Assembly: GCF_010731755.1 (NCBI RefSeq)
Contig: NZ_AP022589.1
Coordinates: forward strand, 1,612,001-1,676,000
Direction of reading: 5' to 3'
From: Mycolicibacter minnesotensis
GTDB taxonomy: Bacteria; Actinomycetota; Actinomycetes; Mycobacteriales; Mycobacteriaceae
DNA length: 64,000 nucleotides
This document shows, one piece after another, positions 1 through 8,443 of the stretch; the first letter of the stretch is position 1, and every line of letters starts with the position of its first letter. Below the pieces are notes generated by a model, which had not been told where the DNA came from, ran no database searches, and saw nothing but the letters and a program-made list of their open reading frames with translations. The position numbers and the translations under genes were made by a program.

Positions 1-1908
1 ACCGGCGTTACCCCCGATGCCGCCATTACCGCCGGCAGTACCCGCAAGTGCCCCGGGGTCTGTGGCCGCGTCATATCCATGGCCACCCACCCCGCCATTG
101 CCACCCGCACCTGCCGTGCCATCGCTACCGTCCGCTGCAAAGTTGCCGCCACCCGAGGCGCCGCCGGCACCACCGGCACCGGCATTGCCGCCAGTCCCAC
201 CGTTGCCGCCGTCGCCGCCATTCATCGTCGACGCGGTCCCGGCAATACCGGTCGCACCGTTGATGCCCGCGGTACCCGAGCCGCCATCACCGCCGATACC
301 GCCCGCGCCATGCGTGCCGGCTACCGTGCCAGTGCCGCCGACACCGCCGTTGCCACCGACACCACCGTTACCCCCGGACACACCGCCGCCGGCACCCTCG
401 GTGACCGCGTCGTACCCGGCACCACCGGCAGCACCACTGCCACCATTGCCGCCGTCACCGGTGACGGCGCGCGTAACGCCATCGGCCTGCACGCCACCAA
501 GACCACCGTTACCGCCAGCACCACCATTACCGCCAGCAGTGCCGTCGGCGGACAACGCGGTGCCATCGACGCCGGCAAAGCCTTGCCCGCCGGCACCGCC
601 GTTGCCGCCGCTACCGGCGATGCCACCGGCGCCGCTGGCGGCCTGCCCGCCGGCACCCTGACCGCCAACACCGCCAAGTCCGGCATTTCCACCCGCACCA
701 CCGGCCTGACCAGCGAATCCATCGACATGCAGGGCCGTGCCATCGTCGCCGTCGGCGCCATCATGGCCGTCACCACCAATGCCACCGTCGCCACCGGCCG
801 CACCGACACCCTGGTCTCCTGCGGTGCCCGCAGCTCCCGCACTGGCGAACCAGCCGCCGGCCCCGCCGGCACCGGCCTTGCCGGCCGCTCCACCGTTGCC
901 ACCGGCACCACCGTTGCCGCCACTGACCGCATCGACGCTGCCCGCCGTGCCGTCCGCTCCGTCTGCGCCGTCGCCGCCGGCACCACCAGCGGCACCGGAA
1001 CCACCCGAGCCACCCTTACCACCGGCGCCGAAGAGCAGGTACGAACCCCGACCACCGGCGCCGCCATTGCCCCCGGCGCCGCCACTCTGACCGGCCTCAC
1101 CGTCGGCACCAGGCAGAACACCGGCCAAGCCCGCGACCCCTGCTAGACCGTCGGCACCGTTTCCGCCAGCACCAGCGGTGCTGAACAGGCCCCACAGCGC
1201 AGCATCGCCACCGCGACCGCCGACGCCACCGTCGTCACCGGCGAAGAAGGCCTCGCCGCCGTCCCCACCGTCGCCTCCTCGGCTGAACCAAGCGAACAGA
1301 CCCGCCGCGCCGCCATCGCCGCCATCGCCGCCCTGATAGCCGTCGCCACCGGCACCGCCGTCGCCGCCGAACAAGCCACCCTGACCACCCGAACCACCAT
1401 CAAACTCGCCGCCCGTGCCATCGGCGTTCCAACCGGTTCCACCCGAACCCCAAATCCATCCGCCGGCAGCACCGTCGGGGTTGAGCGCAGTTCCGTCCGC
1501 CCCATCACCGAACGGCCGGAGCCAATCGATGTCACCCCAGTTGAAGGACGCATCCGCAGAACCCGGTAGATCAAGGAAATCCGCGCCGATAGCGCTCAGG
1601 CTCAGGTCCGCAAACAGTGCGTCCCACGTGGCCTGGTTGCCCAAGCCATCAAAGAACACCGACCAACTGGCCGGGTCCAAGACCACCGTCCACGCGTCCT
1701 GATCACCCCAATTGACGCTCACGCCGGCCATGGCGTCCCACAGCCCCTCACCGAAGAGGTCCACCCACACGTCTTCGACATCGGCATGCGCCGCGGGCGC
1801 TGCCGTCGGGAGCATCCCGAACGCCAGGAACGCGCTGACCGCAGTTCCCGCGCCAAAGATCCGGCTACTGCGAGTGTTCTGTGAACCACTCCGACGGTGA
1901 CGAGACAT
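1..1908 (-). CDS. PGRS-repeat secreted protein (partial, C-terminus beyond window)
   Basis: The frame is open for 636 codons from an ATG at 1908 down to base 1, with no stop. The ATG is preceded by an AGGAGA ribosome site about 9 bases upstream. The first ~45 residues are a basic stretch, a hydrophobic core and an Ala-rich APAAHA cleavage-like site, i.e. a signal peptide. A Trp- and Asp-rich region (about residues 46-155) follows. The rest is Gly-Gly-X/Gly-Asn-Gly repeats typical of mycobacterial PGRS domains. There is no PE N-terminal domain, so this is a PGRS protein of the signal-peptide type, not a classical PE_PGRS. PGRS proteins are usually surface-exposed or secreted; the specific function is unknown. 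The Gly register stays constant across the whole stretch, which argues against a pseudogene. Confidence 0.8.
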   Translation of the reverse strand, partial: MSRHRRSGSQNTRSSRIFGAGTAVSAFLAFGMLPTAAPAAHADVEDVWVDLFGEGLWDAMAGVSVNWGDQDAWTVVLDPASWSVFFDGLGNQATWDALFADLSLSAIGADFLDLPGSADASFNWGDIDWLRPFGDGADGTALNPDGAAGGWIWGSGGTGWNADGTGGEFDGGSGGQGGLFGGDGGAGGDGYQGGDGGDGGAAGLFAWFSRGGDGGDGGEAFFAGDDGGVGGRGGDAALWGLFSTAGAGGNGADGLAGVAGLAGVLPGADGEAGQSGGAGGNGGAGGRGSYLLFGAGGKGGSGGSGAAGGAGGDGADGADGTAGSVDAVSGGNGGAGGNGGAAGKAGAGGAGGWFASAGAAGTAGDQGVGAAGGDGGIGGDGHDGADGDDGTALHVDGFAGQAGGAGGNAGLGGVGGQGAGGQAASGAGGIAGSGGNGGAGGQGFAGVDGTALSADGTAGGNGGAGGNGGLGGVQADGVTRAVTGDGGNGGSGAAGGAGYDAVTEGAGGGVSGGNGGVGGNGGVGGTGTVAGTHGAGGIGGDGGSGTAGINGATGIAGTASTMNGGDGGNGGTGGNAGAGGAGGASGGGNFAADGSDGTAGAGGNGGVGGHGYDAATDPGALAGTAGGNGGIGGNAG

Positions 1909-1933
1909 GGGCACGTTCTCCTTAGCTGGAGAT

Positions 1934-1951
1934 ATTGACGGCGGCGTCAAT
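1934..1951. promoter_or_regulatory. Palindrome upstream of the PGRS gene
   Basis: ATTGACG-GCGG-CGTCAAT is a perfect 7-bp inverted repeat with a 4-base centre, 26 bases upstream of the PGRS start codon. It could be a regulator operator or a 5' UTR hairpin. No regulator is identifiable from the window. Confidence 0.35.
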
Positions 1952-2851
1952 TCTTATGGGTGGCTAGGCTAGCAGGGGCATTCCGCTAGTCAACCCCGCT
2001 TGCCTCGACCTCGAGACGGTTCGACGGCCCGGCCGATACCAGTCCTGAACAGGCAAGGCGTGGATTGACTGGCATTTACACCGGATACTTACAGCTAACT
2101 TGCAGCATGTTGTCGGATTGAGTTTTTTCTTAGATTTAACTCAAACGGTGGGCCACCCGGGCGACAGGGAGGCCATGGCGCTCGCGCGTCGGCGGGCGGG
2201 CGGGTGTCGCCGGCGATCGGCGTGGCGCCCCCGGCCGATGCCGCAGCACCAGACCGGAAGGGCGGATTACCGGGACGGCGACAACCACGTCCCCATACGT
2301 CGAGGTTGGGCTGGCCGCTGAGCGGAGTGCGCACCGAAGACGGCTCACTCCCAGGGACAAGTGCGCTCGCCAGATTCCGGACTCCGGGCACACAAACCTT
2401 CCGGTACTCATTATTAACCTGGCGACTACAGGCCATGTCGTCTCCCATTAACTGGTACTCAACTCTGGCACAGCATTTCCGCTGTAGGGCCACGCTAACA
2501 GCGTTCCCGGGCAAGTCAACCCCTATTCGCCCAGGCAGATCGATGGGCACGCTCACCCCCTGTGACCTGCACCTTCGGTTAGCGAGACTCCATAAATCGA
2601 CTTATAACGAAAGTTAATTTGCCATCGCAGATCGTTATTGTTTGAAATTCGGACGATTTGACGAATTCTCAGCAAGCGATATTAGGCTCGCCTGATTTTG
2701 CTGGCAGCACGAGCGATCGCTTCGCCGTCGCCAGCGCAGCAGGACGGTGTGAGGTCACCGGAGACGCCGAAGGACGGCAGCCGGCACGGAACCGCCAGTG
2801 AGCCTGCCACCGGCTCGGGCCGCGAACCGTGGCTCTCACTTTCTGCCCATC
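1952..2851. other. Intergenic stretch without recognisable genes
   Basis: About 0.9 kb between two minus-strand PGRS genes. Several overlapping open frames occur on both strands, but none has a recognisable domain, a convincing ribosome site or mycobacterial codon bias. Base composition is more A+T-rich from about 2380 to 2700 than in the surrounding coding DNA. It probably holds the promoter and 5' region of the left-hand PGRS gene. Nothing else is seen. Confidence 0.5.
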
Positions 2852-2899
2852 AAGGACCAACGCGGCCATCCCGTAGCCGGGATGACCGCGTTGGTCCTT
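2852..2899. terminator. Strong hairpin terminator
   Basis: AAGGACCAACGCGG and CCGCGTTGGTCCTT form a perfect 14-bp stem, extended by an imperfect CATCCCG/CGGGATG arm around a short loop. It lies 10 bases after the stop of the decayed PGRS gene. There is no clear U-tract, as is common for mycobacterial terminators. It could act in both directions. Confidence 0.65.
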
Positions 2900-2909
2900 C
2901 GAGTCAGGA

Positions 2910-3640
2910 TCAGCCTTTGGGGCCGGACCCGTTCGGGCCGTTGCCGCCGTGCCCACAGTCACCACCGCCGCCCAAGTTGCCGCCGTTACCCCCCGCGCCG
3001 CCGGCACCACCGGTGCCCGACGATCCAGTGTTGTTTAGCCGTCACCGCCGTTGCCGCCGTTGCCAACTGGGCCACCGGGCACACTGCCCGCACCGCCGGC
3101 GGTCGCGTTGCCGGCGCCGGTTCCGGCACTGCCGCCCAGGGCGCTCGGGTAGGAGACACCACCGCCGCCGCCGTTGTGATTGGTGGCGTCGCCGTTCGCT
3201 CCGGCACCTCCGTCGCCGGCCACGCCACCGTTGCCACCGTTGCCACCCGCACCGAGGTTGCCCGCACCGAGGTTGCCCGCGGCGCCGTTTGCCGCGGTTC
3301 CGCCGTTGCCGCCCTTGCCGCCGATGGCGCCGTCCTGGCCGTTGTTGGCCTGACCGGCCATGCCAGAGGCCACGACGCCCTCCGCTCCGGATTTGCCACA
3401 GCCACCCGCGCCGCCGTCGGCGCCGGTTCCGCCGGCTCCACCGGTGCCGACCGATCCGGCTTCGCCTCCGTTGCCCCCGTTACCGCCGCCGCCGCCGGCG
3501 ACCTATCCAGTGCTGGCGTCGTAGCCCGCACCACCCGTGCCACCGGCTCCGCCGGCGGGTTTGGCTCGCGCCCGGAGGTCCAACTCGCGGTAGGTGAGCA
3601 GGTCCACCAACGTAAATGCGCTGGGCTCTGTCATCGACAT
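2910..3640 (-). pseudogene. Decayed PGRS-repeat gene
   Basis: From an ATG at 3640 (MSMTEPSAFTLVDLL...) a frame runs into Gly-Gly-X sequence but meets an in-frame TAG near 3505, after the residues GYDASTG. The same Gly-rich frame resumes at once and continues about 155 codons to a TAA at 3035. Gly-rich coding then continues in a neighbouring frame to a TGA at 2910-2912. One nonsense change plus one frameshift therefore separate the pieces. PGRS repeats are prone to slippage and to assembly errors, so an intact gene misread by sequencing is possible. The N-terminal ~30 residues are neither a PE domain nor an obvious signal peptide. Confidence 0.5.
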
Positions 3641-3683
3641 CGCCCAGCGCACCTACAGATTGAACGGAATTACTACTGCTGAA

Positions 3684-4232
3684 CTACTGCTGCTGGCAGA
3701 GGTTGTCCAGGACGTCGATCTGGCCGCGCAGCTGGTCGCGCAGCGGCTGCTGGACCTCGTCCTCGGGAGCGTGCCCCGCCAGGTAGTTGATGCTCAGCGC
3801 CTCGAGGGTGTCGGCCATGTCGCCGACCGCCTGGGCCACGTCGGCCGGGGTGGCCGGGTTGTCCGCCAGGATCTGGTTCAGGTAGGAGCCACCGGCGAAC
3901 AGCGAGAGCCGCGCGTTGGTGCCGACCGCCAGGTCACCGGCGAGGTCGCCCGGGACCGGGTTCTGCAGGTTGGTGTTGAACTGGGTGCCCTGACGCACGA
4001 CGCTCTGCGCGTTGCAGATGTTGCCCTTGGCCTGCGTCCGCTGGTCATCGTTGAACTTCTGGCTCGTCGACGGGTGGAACCAGCCGAGAATAGCCAGAAC
4101 GATGCCGATCACGGCCAGCGCCAAAGCGACGATCGTGGGCACCGACAACGCCGACGCTGAGGTGGAAGATTGCGGAAAACCCGCGCTCTTGGGCTTGGCA
4201 GAGGACGATTCACTCGCAGAGGTCTCAGGCAT
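3684..4232 (-). CDS. Conserved mycobacterial single-pass membrane protein, unknown function
   Basis: 182 residues. A Ser/Lys-rich N-terminus (about 1-30) precedes one strong transmembrane helix ([19 protein letters not shown], about 34-52). A ~130-residue Gln/Asp/Leu-rich helical C-terminal domain follows, with Cys residues at two places (GNICNAQ and DNLCQQ) that could form a disulfide outside the membrane. The gene is divergent from dprE1, with about 77 bp between the start codons. No catalytic motif is visible. It is not the GtrA-family protein that precedes dprE1 in M. tuberculosis. Function is not assigned. Confidence 0.75.
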   Translation of the reverse strand: MPETSASESSSAKPKSAGFPQSSTSASALSVPTIVALALAVIGIVLAILGWFHPSTSQKFNDDQRTQAKGNICNAQSVVRQGTQFNTNLQNPVPGDLAGDLAVGTNARLSLFAGGSYLNQILADNPATPADVAQAVGDMADTLEALSINYLAGHAPEDEVQQPLRDQLRGQIDVLDNLCQQQ

Positions 4233-4295
4233 TGCGCGATCGTAACGGGACAGGTCCGTTTAGTCACGCTGAATCGAGATCCGGCGCGTTGCCGG

Positions 4296-4309
4296 TACCC
4301 TCATGTGCG
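4296..4309 (+). promoter_or_regulatory. Candidate -10 box for leaderless dprE1 transcript
   Basis: TACCCT (TANNNT class) ends 8 bases before the dprE1 ATG, and no Shine-Dalgarno sequence lies between them. Leaderless transcription is common in mycobacteria; here it is inferred from spacing only. Confidence 0.35.
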
Positions 4310-5692
4310 ATGTTGAGCACCGAGCTGCAGACGACAACGCGCCGCCTCACCGGTTGGGGGCGCACTGCGCCGAGCGTGGCGCAGGTCTTGTCGACCCCGG
4401 ACGTCGACATCATCGCCAAGGCGGTGGCCCGATCGGCCGATTCCGGGAACCGCGGTGTGATCGCCCGTGGCCTGGGCCGTTCCTACGGCGACAATGCCCA
4501 GAACGGCGGCGGCCTGGTGATCGACATGACCGCACTGAACCGGATCCACTCGATCTCCTCCGACCGCGGCGTCGTCGACGTCGACGGTGGGGTGAGCCTG
4601 GATCAGCTGATGAAGGCGGCGTTGCCCTTCGGGTTGTGGGTGCCGGTGCTGCCCGGGACTCGCCAGGTCACCATCGGCGGGGCGATCGCCTGCGACATCC
4701 ACGGCAAGAACCACCACAGCGAGGGCAGCTTCGGCAACCACGTGCGCTCCATCGAGTTGTTGACCGCCGACGGTTCGGTGCGGCAGCTGACTCCGGACGG
4801 ACCCGAGGCCGCATTGTTCTGGGCCACGGTCGGCGGCAACGGCCTGACCGGGATCATCCTGCGCGCCACGATTGCCATGACGCCGACCGAGACGGCGTAT
4901 TTCATCAACGACGGCGACAACACCAGCACTCTCGATGAGACCATCGCTTTTCACAGCGACGGCAGCGAAGCCAACTACACCTATTCTTCGGCGTGGTTTG
5001 ACGCGATCAGCGCACCACCCAAGCTGGGCCGCGCCACCATCACCCGCGGACGCCTGGCCCTGCGCGACGAGCTGCCGGCGAAGCTCGCACGCAACCCGCT
5101 GAAGTTCGACGCACCGCAGTTGATGACAGTGCCCGACATCTTCCCCAACGGGTTGATGAACAAATTGAGCCTGAGCGCCATCGGCGAGCTGTACTACCGT
5201 CGAGGCGGCCACTATCGCGGCAAGGTGCAGAACCTGACGCAGTTCTATCACCCGCTGGACCTGCTCGGTGAGTGGAACCGCGGCTACGGCCCGGCCGGCT
5301 TCGCGCAATACCAGTTCCTGGTGCCCACCGAGGCCGTCGAGGAATTCAAGAGCATCATCATCGACATCCAGGCCAGCGGGCACTACTCGGCCCTCAACGT
5401 GTTCAAGCTGTTCGGACCGGGGAACGAAGCGCCGCTGAGCTTCCCGATGCCCGGCTGGAATGTGTGCCTGGACTTCCCGATGAAACCCGGCGTCAACGAG
5501 CTGCTCAACTCCCTCGACCGCCGGGTCCTGGAGTTCGGCGGCCGGCTCTACACCGCCAAGGACTCCCGCACCACAGCGGAGAACTTCCACGCCATGTACC
5601 CGCGGATCGGCGAATGGATCGCGGTACGCCGCCAGGTGGATCCCGACGGGATCTTCGCCTCCGATATGGCCCGACGTTTGGAGCTTATGTAG
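4310..5692 (+). CDS. dprE1: Decaprenylphosphoryl-beta-D-ribose 2'-oxidase
   Basis: 460 residues (the M. tuberculosis enzyme has 461) and very close to it throughout. It is the FAD-dependent oxidase half of the DprE1/DprE2 epimerase that converts decaprenyl-phosphoryl ribose to the arabinose donor DPA, probably in the periplasm. Visible features are the FAD-binding segments [12 protein letters not shown] and [14 protein letters not shown], and [10 protein letters not shown] with Cys386. That Cys is the counterpart of the residue (Cys387) attacked by benzothiazinones. The start is set at ATG 4310 by homology; the frame is open 26 codons further upstream, but that extension is not conserved. dprE2 follows directly at the stop codon, so the two are co-transcribed. 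Confidence 0.97.
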   Translation: MLSTELQTTTRRLTGWGRTAPSVAQVLSTPDVDIIAKAVARSADSGNRGVIARGLGRSYGDNAQNGGGLVIDMTALNRIHSISSDRGVVDVDGGVSLDQLMKAALPFGLWVPVLPGTRQVTIGGAIACDIHGKNHHSEGSFGNHVRSIELLTADGSVRQLTPDGPEAALFWATVGGNGLTGIILRATIAMTPTETAYFINDGDNTSTLDETIAFHSDGSEANYTYSSAWFDAISAPPKLGRATITRGRLALRDELPAKLARNPLKFDAPQLMTVPDIFPNGLMNKLSLSAIGELYYRRGGHYRGKVQNLTQFYHPLDLLGEWNRGYGPAGFAQYQFLVPTEAVEEFKSIIIDIQASGHYSALNVFKLFGPGNEAPLSFPMPGWNVCLDFPMKPGVNELLNSLDRRVLEFGGRLYTAKDSRTTAENFHAMYPRIGEWIAVRRQVDPDGIFASDMARRLELM

Positions 5693-6457
5693 ATGGTGTT
5701 CGACGCAACCGGAAACCCCCAGTCGATTCTGCTGCTGGGCGGTACCTCCGAGATCGGCCTGGCGATCTGCGCGCGCTACCTGCGCCACGCCTCGGCGAGC
5801 GTGGTGCTGGCCTGCCTGCCCGGTGATCCCGGCCGGGACGGCGCCGTTGCCGCGATGGAGGCGGCCGGCGCCAAGTCGGTGCGGATCGTCGACTTCGACG
5901 CGCTGGACACCGCAAGCCACCCGGCGATGATCGACGCCGCGTTCAGCACCGGCGATATCGATGTGGCGATCGTGGCCTTCGGTATGGACGCCGACGCCGA
6001 GGAACTCTGGCACAACCAGGCCAAGGCCGTGCTGGTCGCCGGGGTCAACTACACGGCGGCGGTTTCGGTGGGGGTGCTGCTCGCCAACAAGATGGGTGCC
6101 CAGGGTTTCGGGCAGATCATCGCGATGAGTTCGGTGGCCGGTGAGCGAGTGCGCCGGACCAACTTCGTCTACGGCTCCACCAAGGCGGGGCTCGACGGCT
6201 TCTACCTTGGTCTGGGCGAGGCGCTTCGCGACGACGGGGTGCGGGTGCTGGTGATCCGGCCCGGGCAGGTGCGCACCCGGTTCTCGGCCCACGTCAAGGA
6301 AGCGCCGCTGACCGTCGACAAGGAAGACGTCGCCGAGCTGGCGGTGACCGCGGCCGCCAAGGGCAAAGAGATCGTCTGGGCGCCCGGGGCATTCCGCTAC
6401 GTCATGATGGTGCTGCGGCACGTCCCGCGAGTGATCTTCCGCCGGCTGCCCATCTGA
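5693..6457 (+). CDS. dprE2: Decaprenylphosphoryl-2-keto-ribose reductase
   Basis: 254 residues, the same length as the M. tuberculosis protein. It is a short-chain dehydrogenase with the NAD-binding [12 protein letters not shown] motif near the N-terminus. Its catalytic set comprises Ser in AMSSVAG and the YxxxK motif in FVYGSTKAG. It reduces the keto intermediate made by DprE1 to DPA. The ATG follows the dprE1 stop without a gap, and its own stop overlaps the aftA start by one base (TGATG), which indicates translational coupling. Confidence 0.96.
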   Translation: MVFDATGNPQSILLLGGTSEIGLAICARYLRHASASVVLACLPGDPGRDGAVAAMEAAGAKSVRIVDFDALDTASHPAMIDAAFSTGDIDVAIVAFGMDADAEELWHNQAKAVLVAGVNYTAAVSVGVLLANKMGAQGFGQIIAMSSVAGERVRRTNFVYGSTKAGLDGFYLGLGEALRDDGVRVLVIRPGQVRTRFSAHVKEAPLTVDKEDVAELAVTAAAKGKEIVWAPGAFRYVMMVLRHVPRVIFRRLPI

Positions 6458-8409
6458 TGCGCACCGCGCTGGCCACCGTCGGTCAGATGATGCTGGCCGC
6501 CGCGGTGGCCGTCGTCGTCGCGGTGGTCGCGTTGGTGGCGATCGCGCGGGTGCAGTGGCCGGCGTATCCCTCCTCGAACCAGCTGCATGCGCTGACCACC
6601 GTCGGACAGGTGGGCTGCCTGGCCGGGCTGGCCGCCGCCGCCGTGCTGTCGCGGCGCGGCCGGCAGGTTCTGGCCTGGCTCGTCGCGGTGACGTTCGTCA
6701 GTGCGTTCGCGGTGGTGACGCTGGCGATGCCGCTGGGGGCCACCAAGCTCTACCTGTTCGGGATCTCGGTCGATCAACAGTTCCGCACCGAATACCTGAC
6801 CCGCCTAACCGACAGTCCGCGGCTTGCCGACATGACCTATCTGGGACTGCCGCCCTATTACCCGCCGGGCTGGTTCTGGCTGGGCGGACGGGCCGCAGCC
6901 TGGACCGGCACGCCGGCATGGGAGATGTACAAGCCGTGGGCGATCACCTCGATGGCGGTGGCCGTCGCGGTGGCGCTGGTGCTGTGGAACCGCATGATCC
7001 GCTTCGAGCTGGCCCTGCTGGTCACCATCGCGGGCGCCGCGGTGACGCTGGCCTACAGCTCACCGGAGCCGTACGCGGCGATCATCACTGTGCTGTTGCC
7101 CCCGGTGCTGGTCCTGGCCTGGTCGGGCCTGCGGGCCGGATACCGGCTTGCCGCCCCTACCCCCGCCGAGCGTGAAGCTGCGCTCACGGTGGGAGCCGAG
7201 CGTGAAGCCAGCTTCACCCTCGGCGGGAGAAACGGCTGGGGCGCGGTCGCCGGCACCGGCCTGTTCCTGGGCTTCGCCGCCACCTTCTACACCCTGCTTG
7301 TGGCCTATGGCGCGTTCACGGTGACATTGATGGCGGTCGTGCTGGCGGCGTCACGGGCCGTCACACGCGCCGGTGTGAAGACCACGCTGAGCCCGCTGGC
7401 TCGGTTAGCGGTGATCGGCGTGATCGCTGCGGCCCTCGCATCGATCACCTGGACGCCCTATCTGCTGGCGACCCTGCGCCGCCCGGCGGGCGAGAGCCGC
7501 AGCGCCTTCCACTATCTGCCCGGCGACGGCGCCGAGCTGAGCTTCCCCATGCTGCAGTTCACGCTGCTCGGGGCGTTGTGCCTGCTGGGCACGCTGTGGC
7601 TGGTGGTCCGGGCGTCCACGTCGACCCGGGCAGCTGCGCTGGCGATCGGTGTCGTCGGCGTCTACCTGTGGTCGATGTTGTCCATGCTCTCGACTCTGGC
7701 CCGCACCACGCTGCTGAGTTTCCGGCTGCAGCCGACGTTGACGGTGCTGCTGGCGACAGCCGGCGTATTCGGCTTCGTCGAAGGTGCGCGCGCGCTCGGT
7801 CGCGCCGCGCAAGGCTGGCACACCGTGGTGTATCCCGCGGCGACGGCGGTGGGCCTGGCCGGGGCATTGGCATTCAGCCAAGACATCCCCGAGGTGCTGC
7901 GGCCCGACATCACTGTCGCCTACACCGACACCGATGGCCACGGCGAGCGCGGCGACCGCCGACCACCCGGCGCGGTGAAGTACTACGAGGCGGTTGACGC
8001 CGCGATCCTGGCGGCCACCGGCAGACCACGCAATGAGACGGTGGTGCTCACCGCCGACTACAGCTTCCTGTCCTATTACCCCTACTGGGGTTTCCAGGGC
8101 CTCACCCCGCACTACGCCAACCCGTTGGCCCAATTCTCGGCCCGCGCGGCGGCGATCGAGGCCTGGTCGACGCTCGAGACGTCCGAGCAGTTCACCCACG
8201 CACTCGACGACCTGGCGTGGCCGGCTCCGACCGTATTTCTGATGCGCCCCGCCGCCACCGACAGCTACACGTTGCGGCTGGCCAAAGACGTCTACCCCAA
8301 CCATCCCAACGTGCGCCGCTACACCGTGGAGCTCGGCGCGGCGCTGTTCGCGGGGCCGCAGTTCCGGGTGCAGAAGATCGGGCCTTTCGTGCTGGCCGTC
8401 CGCACCTGA
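6457..8409 (+). CDS. aftA: Galactan 5-O-arabinofuranosyltransferase
   Basis: 650 residues (643 in M. tuberculosis). It is a polytopic GT-C-type transferase that adds the first arabinose from DPA to the galactan. About eleven hydrophobic segments are followed by a soluble C-terminal domain beginning near residue 480. [17 protein letters not shown] is a typical GT-C periplasmic-loop segment. The order after dprE1-dprE2 and before embC is that of the mycobacterial operon. Oddity: residues about 237-257, between membrane segments, contain a tandem ErEA..T(V/L)G-type repeat encoded by a near-palindromic DNA repeat. It looks like an in-frame insertion (listed separately). Confidence 0.95.
   Translation: MRTALATVGQMMLAAAVAVVVAVVALVAIARVQWPAYPSSNQLHALTTVGQVGCLAGLAAAAVLSRRGRQVLAWLVAVTFVSAFAVVTLAMPLGATKLYLFGISVDQQFRTEYLTRLTDSPRLADMTYLGLPPYYPPGWFWLGGRAAAWTGTPAWEMYKPWAITSMAVAVAVALVLWNRMIRFELALLVTIAGAAVTLAYSSPEPYAAIITVLLPPVLVLAWSGLRAGYRLAAPTPAEREAALTVGAEREASFTLGGRNGWGAVAGTGLFLGFAATFYTLLVAYGAFTVTLMAVVLAASRAVTRAGVKTTLSPLARLAVIGVIAAALASITWTPYLLATLRRPAGESRSAFHYLPGDGAELSFPMLQFTLLGALCLLGTLWLVVRASTSTRAAALAIGVVGVYLWSMLSMLSTLARTTLLSFRLQPTLTVLLATAGVFGFVEGARALGRAAQGWHTVVYPAATAVGLAGALAFSQDIPEVLRPDITVAYTDTDGHGERGDRRPPGAVKYYEAVDAAILAATGRPRNETVVLTADYSFLSYYPYWGFQGLTPHYANPLAQFSARAAAIEAWSTLETSEQFTHALDDLAWPAPTVFLMRPAATDSYTLRLAKDVYPNHPNVRRYTVELGAALFAGPQFRVQKIGPFVLAVRT
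7165..7227 (+). repeat. Tandem palindromic repeat inserted in frame in aftA
   Basis: Two copies begin with GCCGAGCGTGAAGC, at 7165 and 7195. The second forms a nearly perfect hairpin: GCCGAGCGTGAAGC, two bases, then GCTTCACCCTCGGC (13 of 14 pairs). The first is a decayed version. Together they encode [19 protein letters not shown], which breaks the otherwise family-like AftA loop. It resembles intergenic REP/MITE-like palindromes. Confidence 0.6.
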
Positions 8410-8431
8410 CAGGCGCTGCAGACCGCCCCGA

Positions 8432-8443
8432 TAACATCTCTGC
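8432..8443 (+). promoter_or_regulatory. Candidate -10 box for leaderless embC transcript
   Basis: TAACAT sits exactly six bases before the embC GTG, with no Shine-Dalgarno sequence. The same TAACAT-6-GTG arrangement precedes the amidase-like gene at 43917. It suggests an internal promoter downstream of aftA. Confidence 0.4.

Noticed and set aside
79..1146. 355-residue Thr/Ala-rich plus-strand frame and similar frames over the PGRS gene
   Set aside because: These are the other registers of Gly-Gly-X repeats; the constant Gly frame with signal peptide is on the minus strand.
2095..2617. Overlapping open frames in the gap between the PGRS genes
   Set aside because: Frames on both strands compete, without ribosome sites or recognisable protein character.
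4301..6421. 706-residue open frame antisense to dprE1/dprE2
   Set aside because: His/Arg/Gly-rich shadow frame produced by high-GC codon bias; it covers well-identified genes on the other strand and has no domain.
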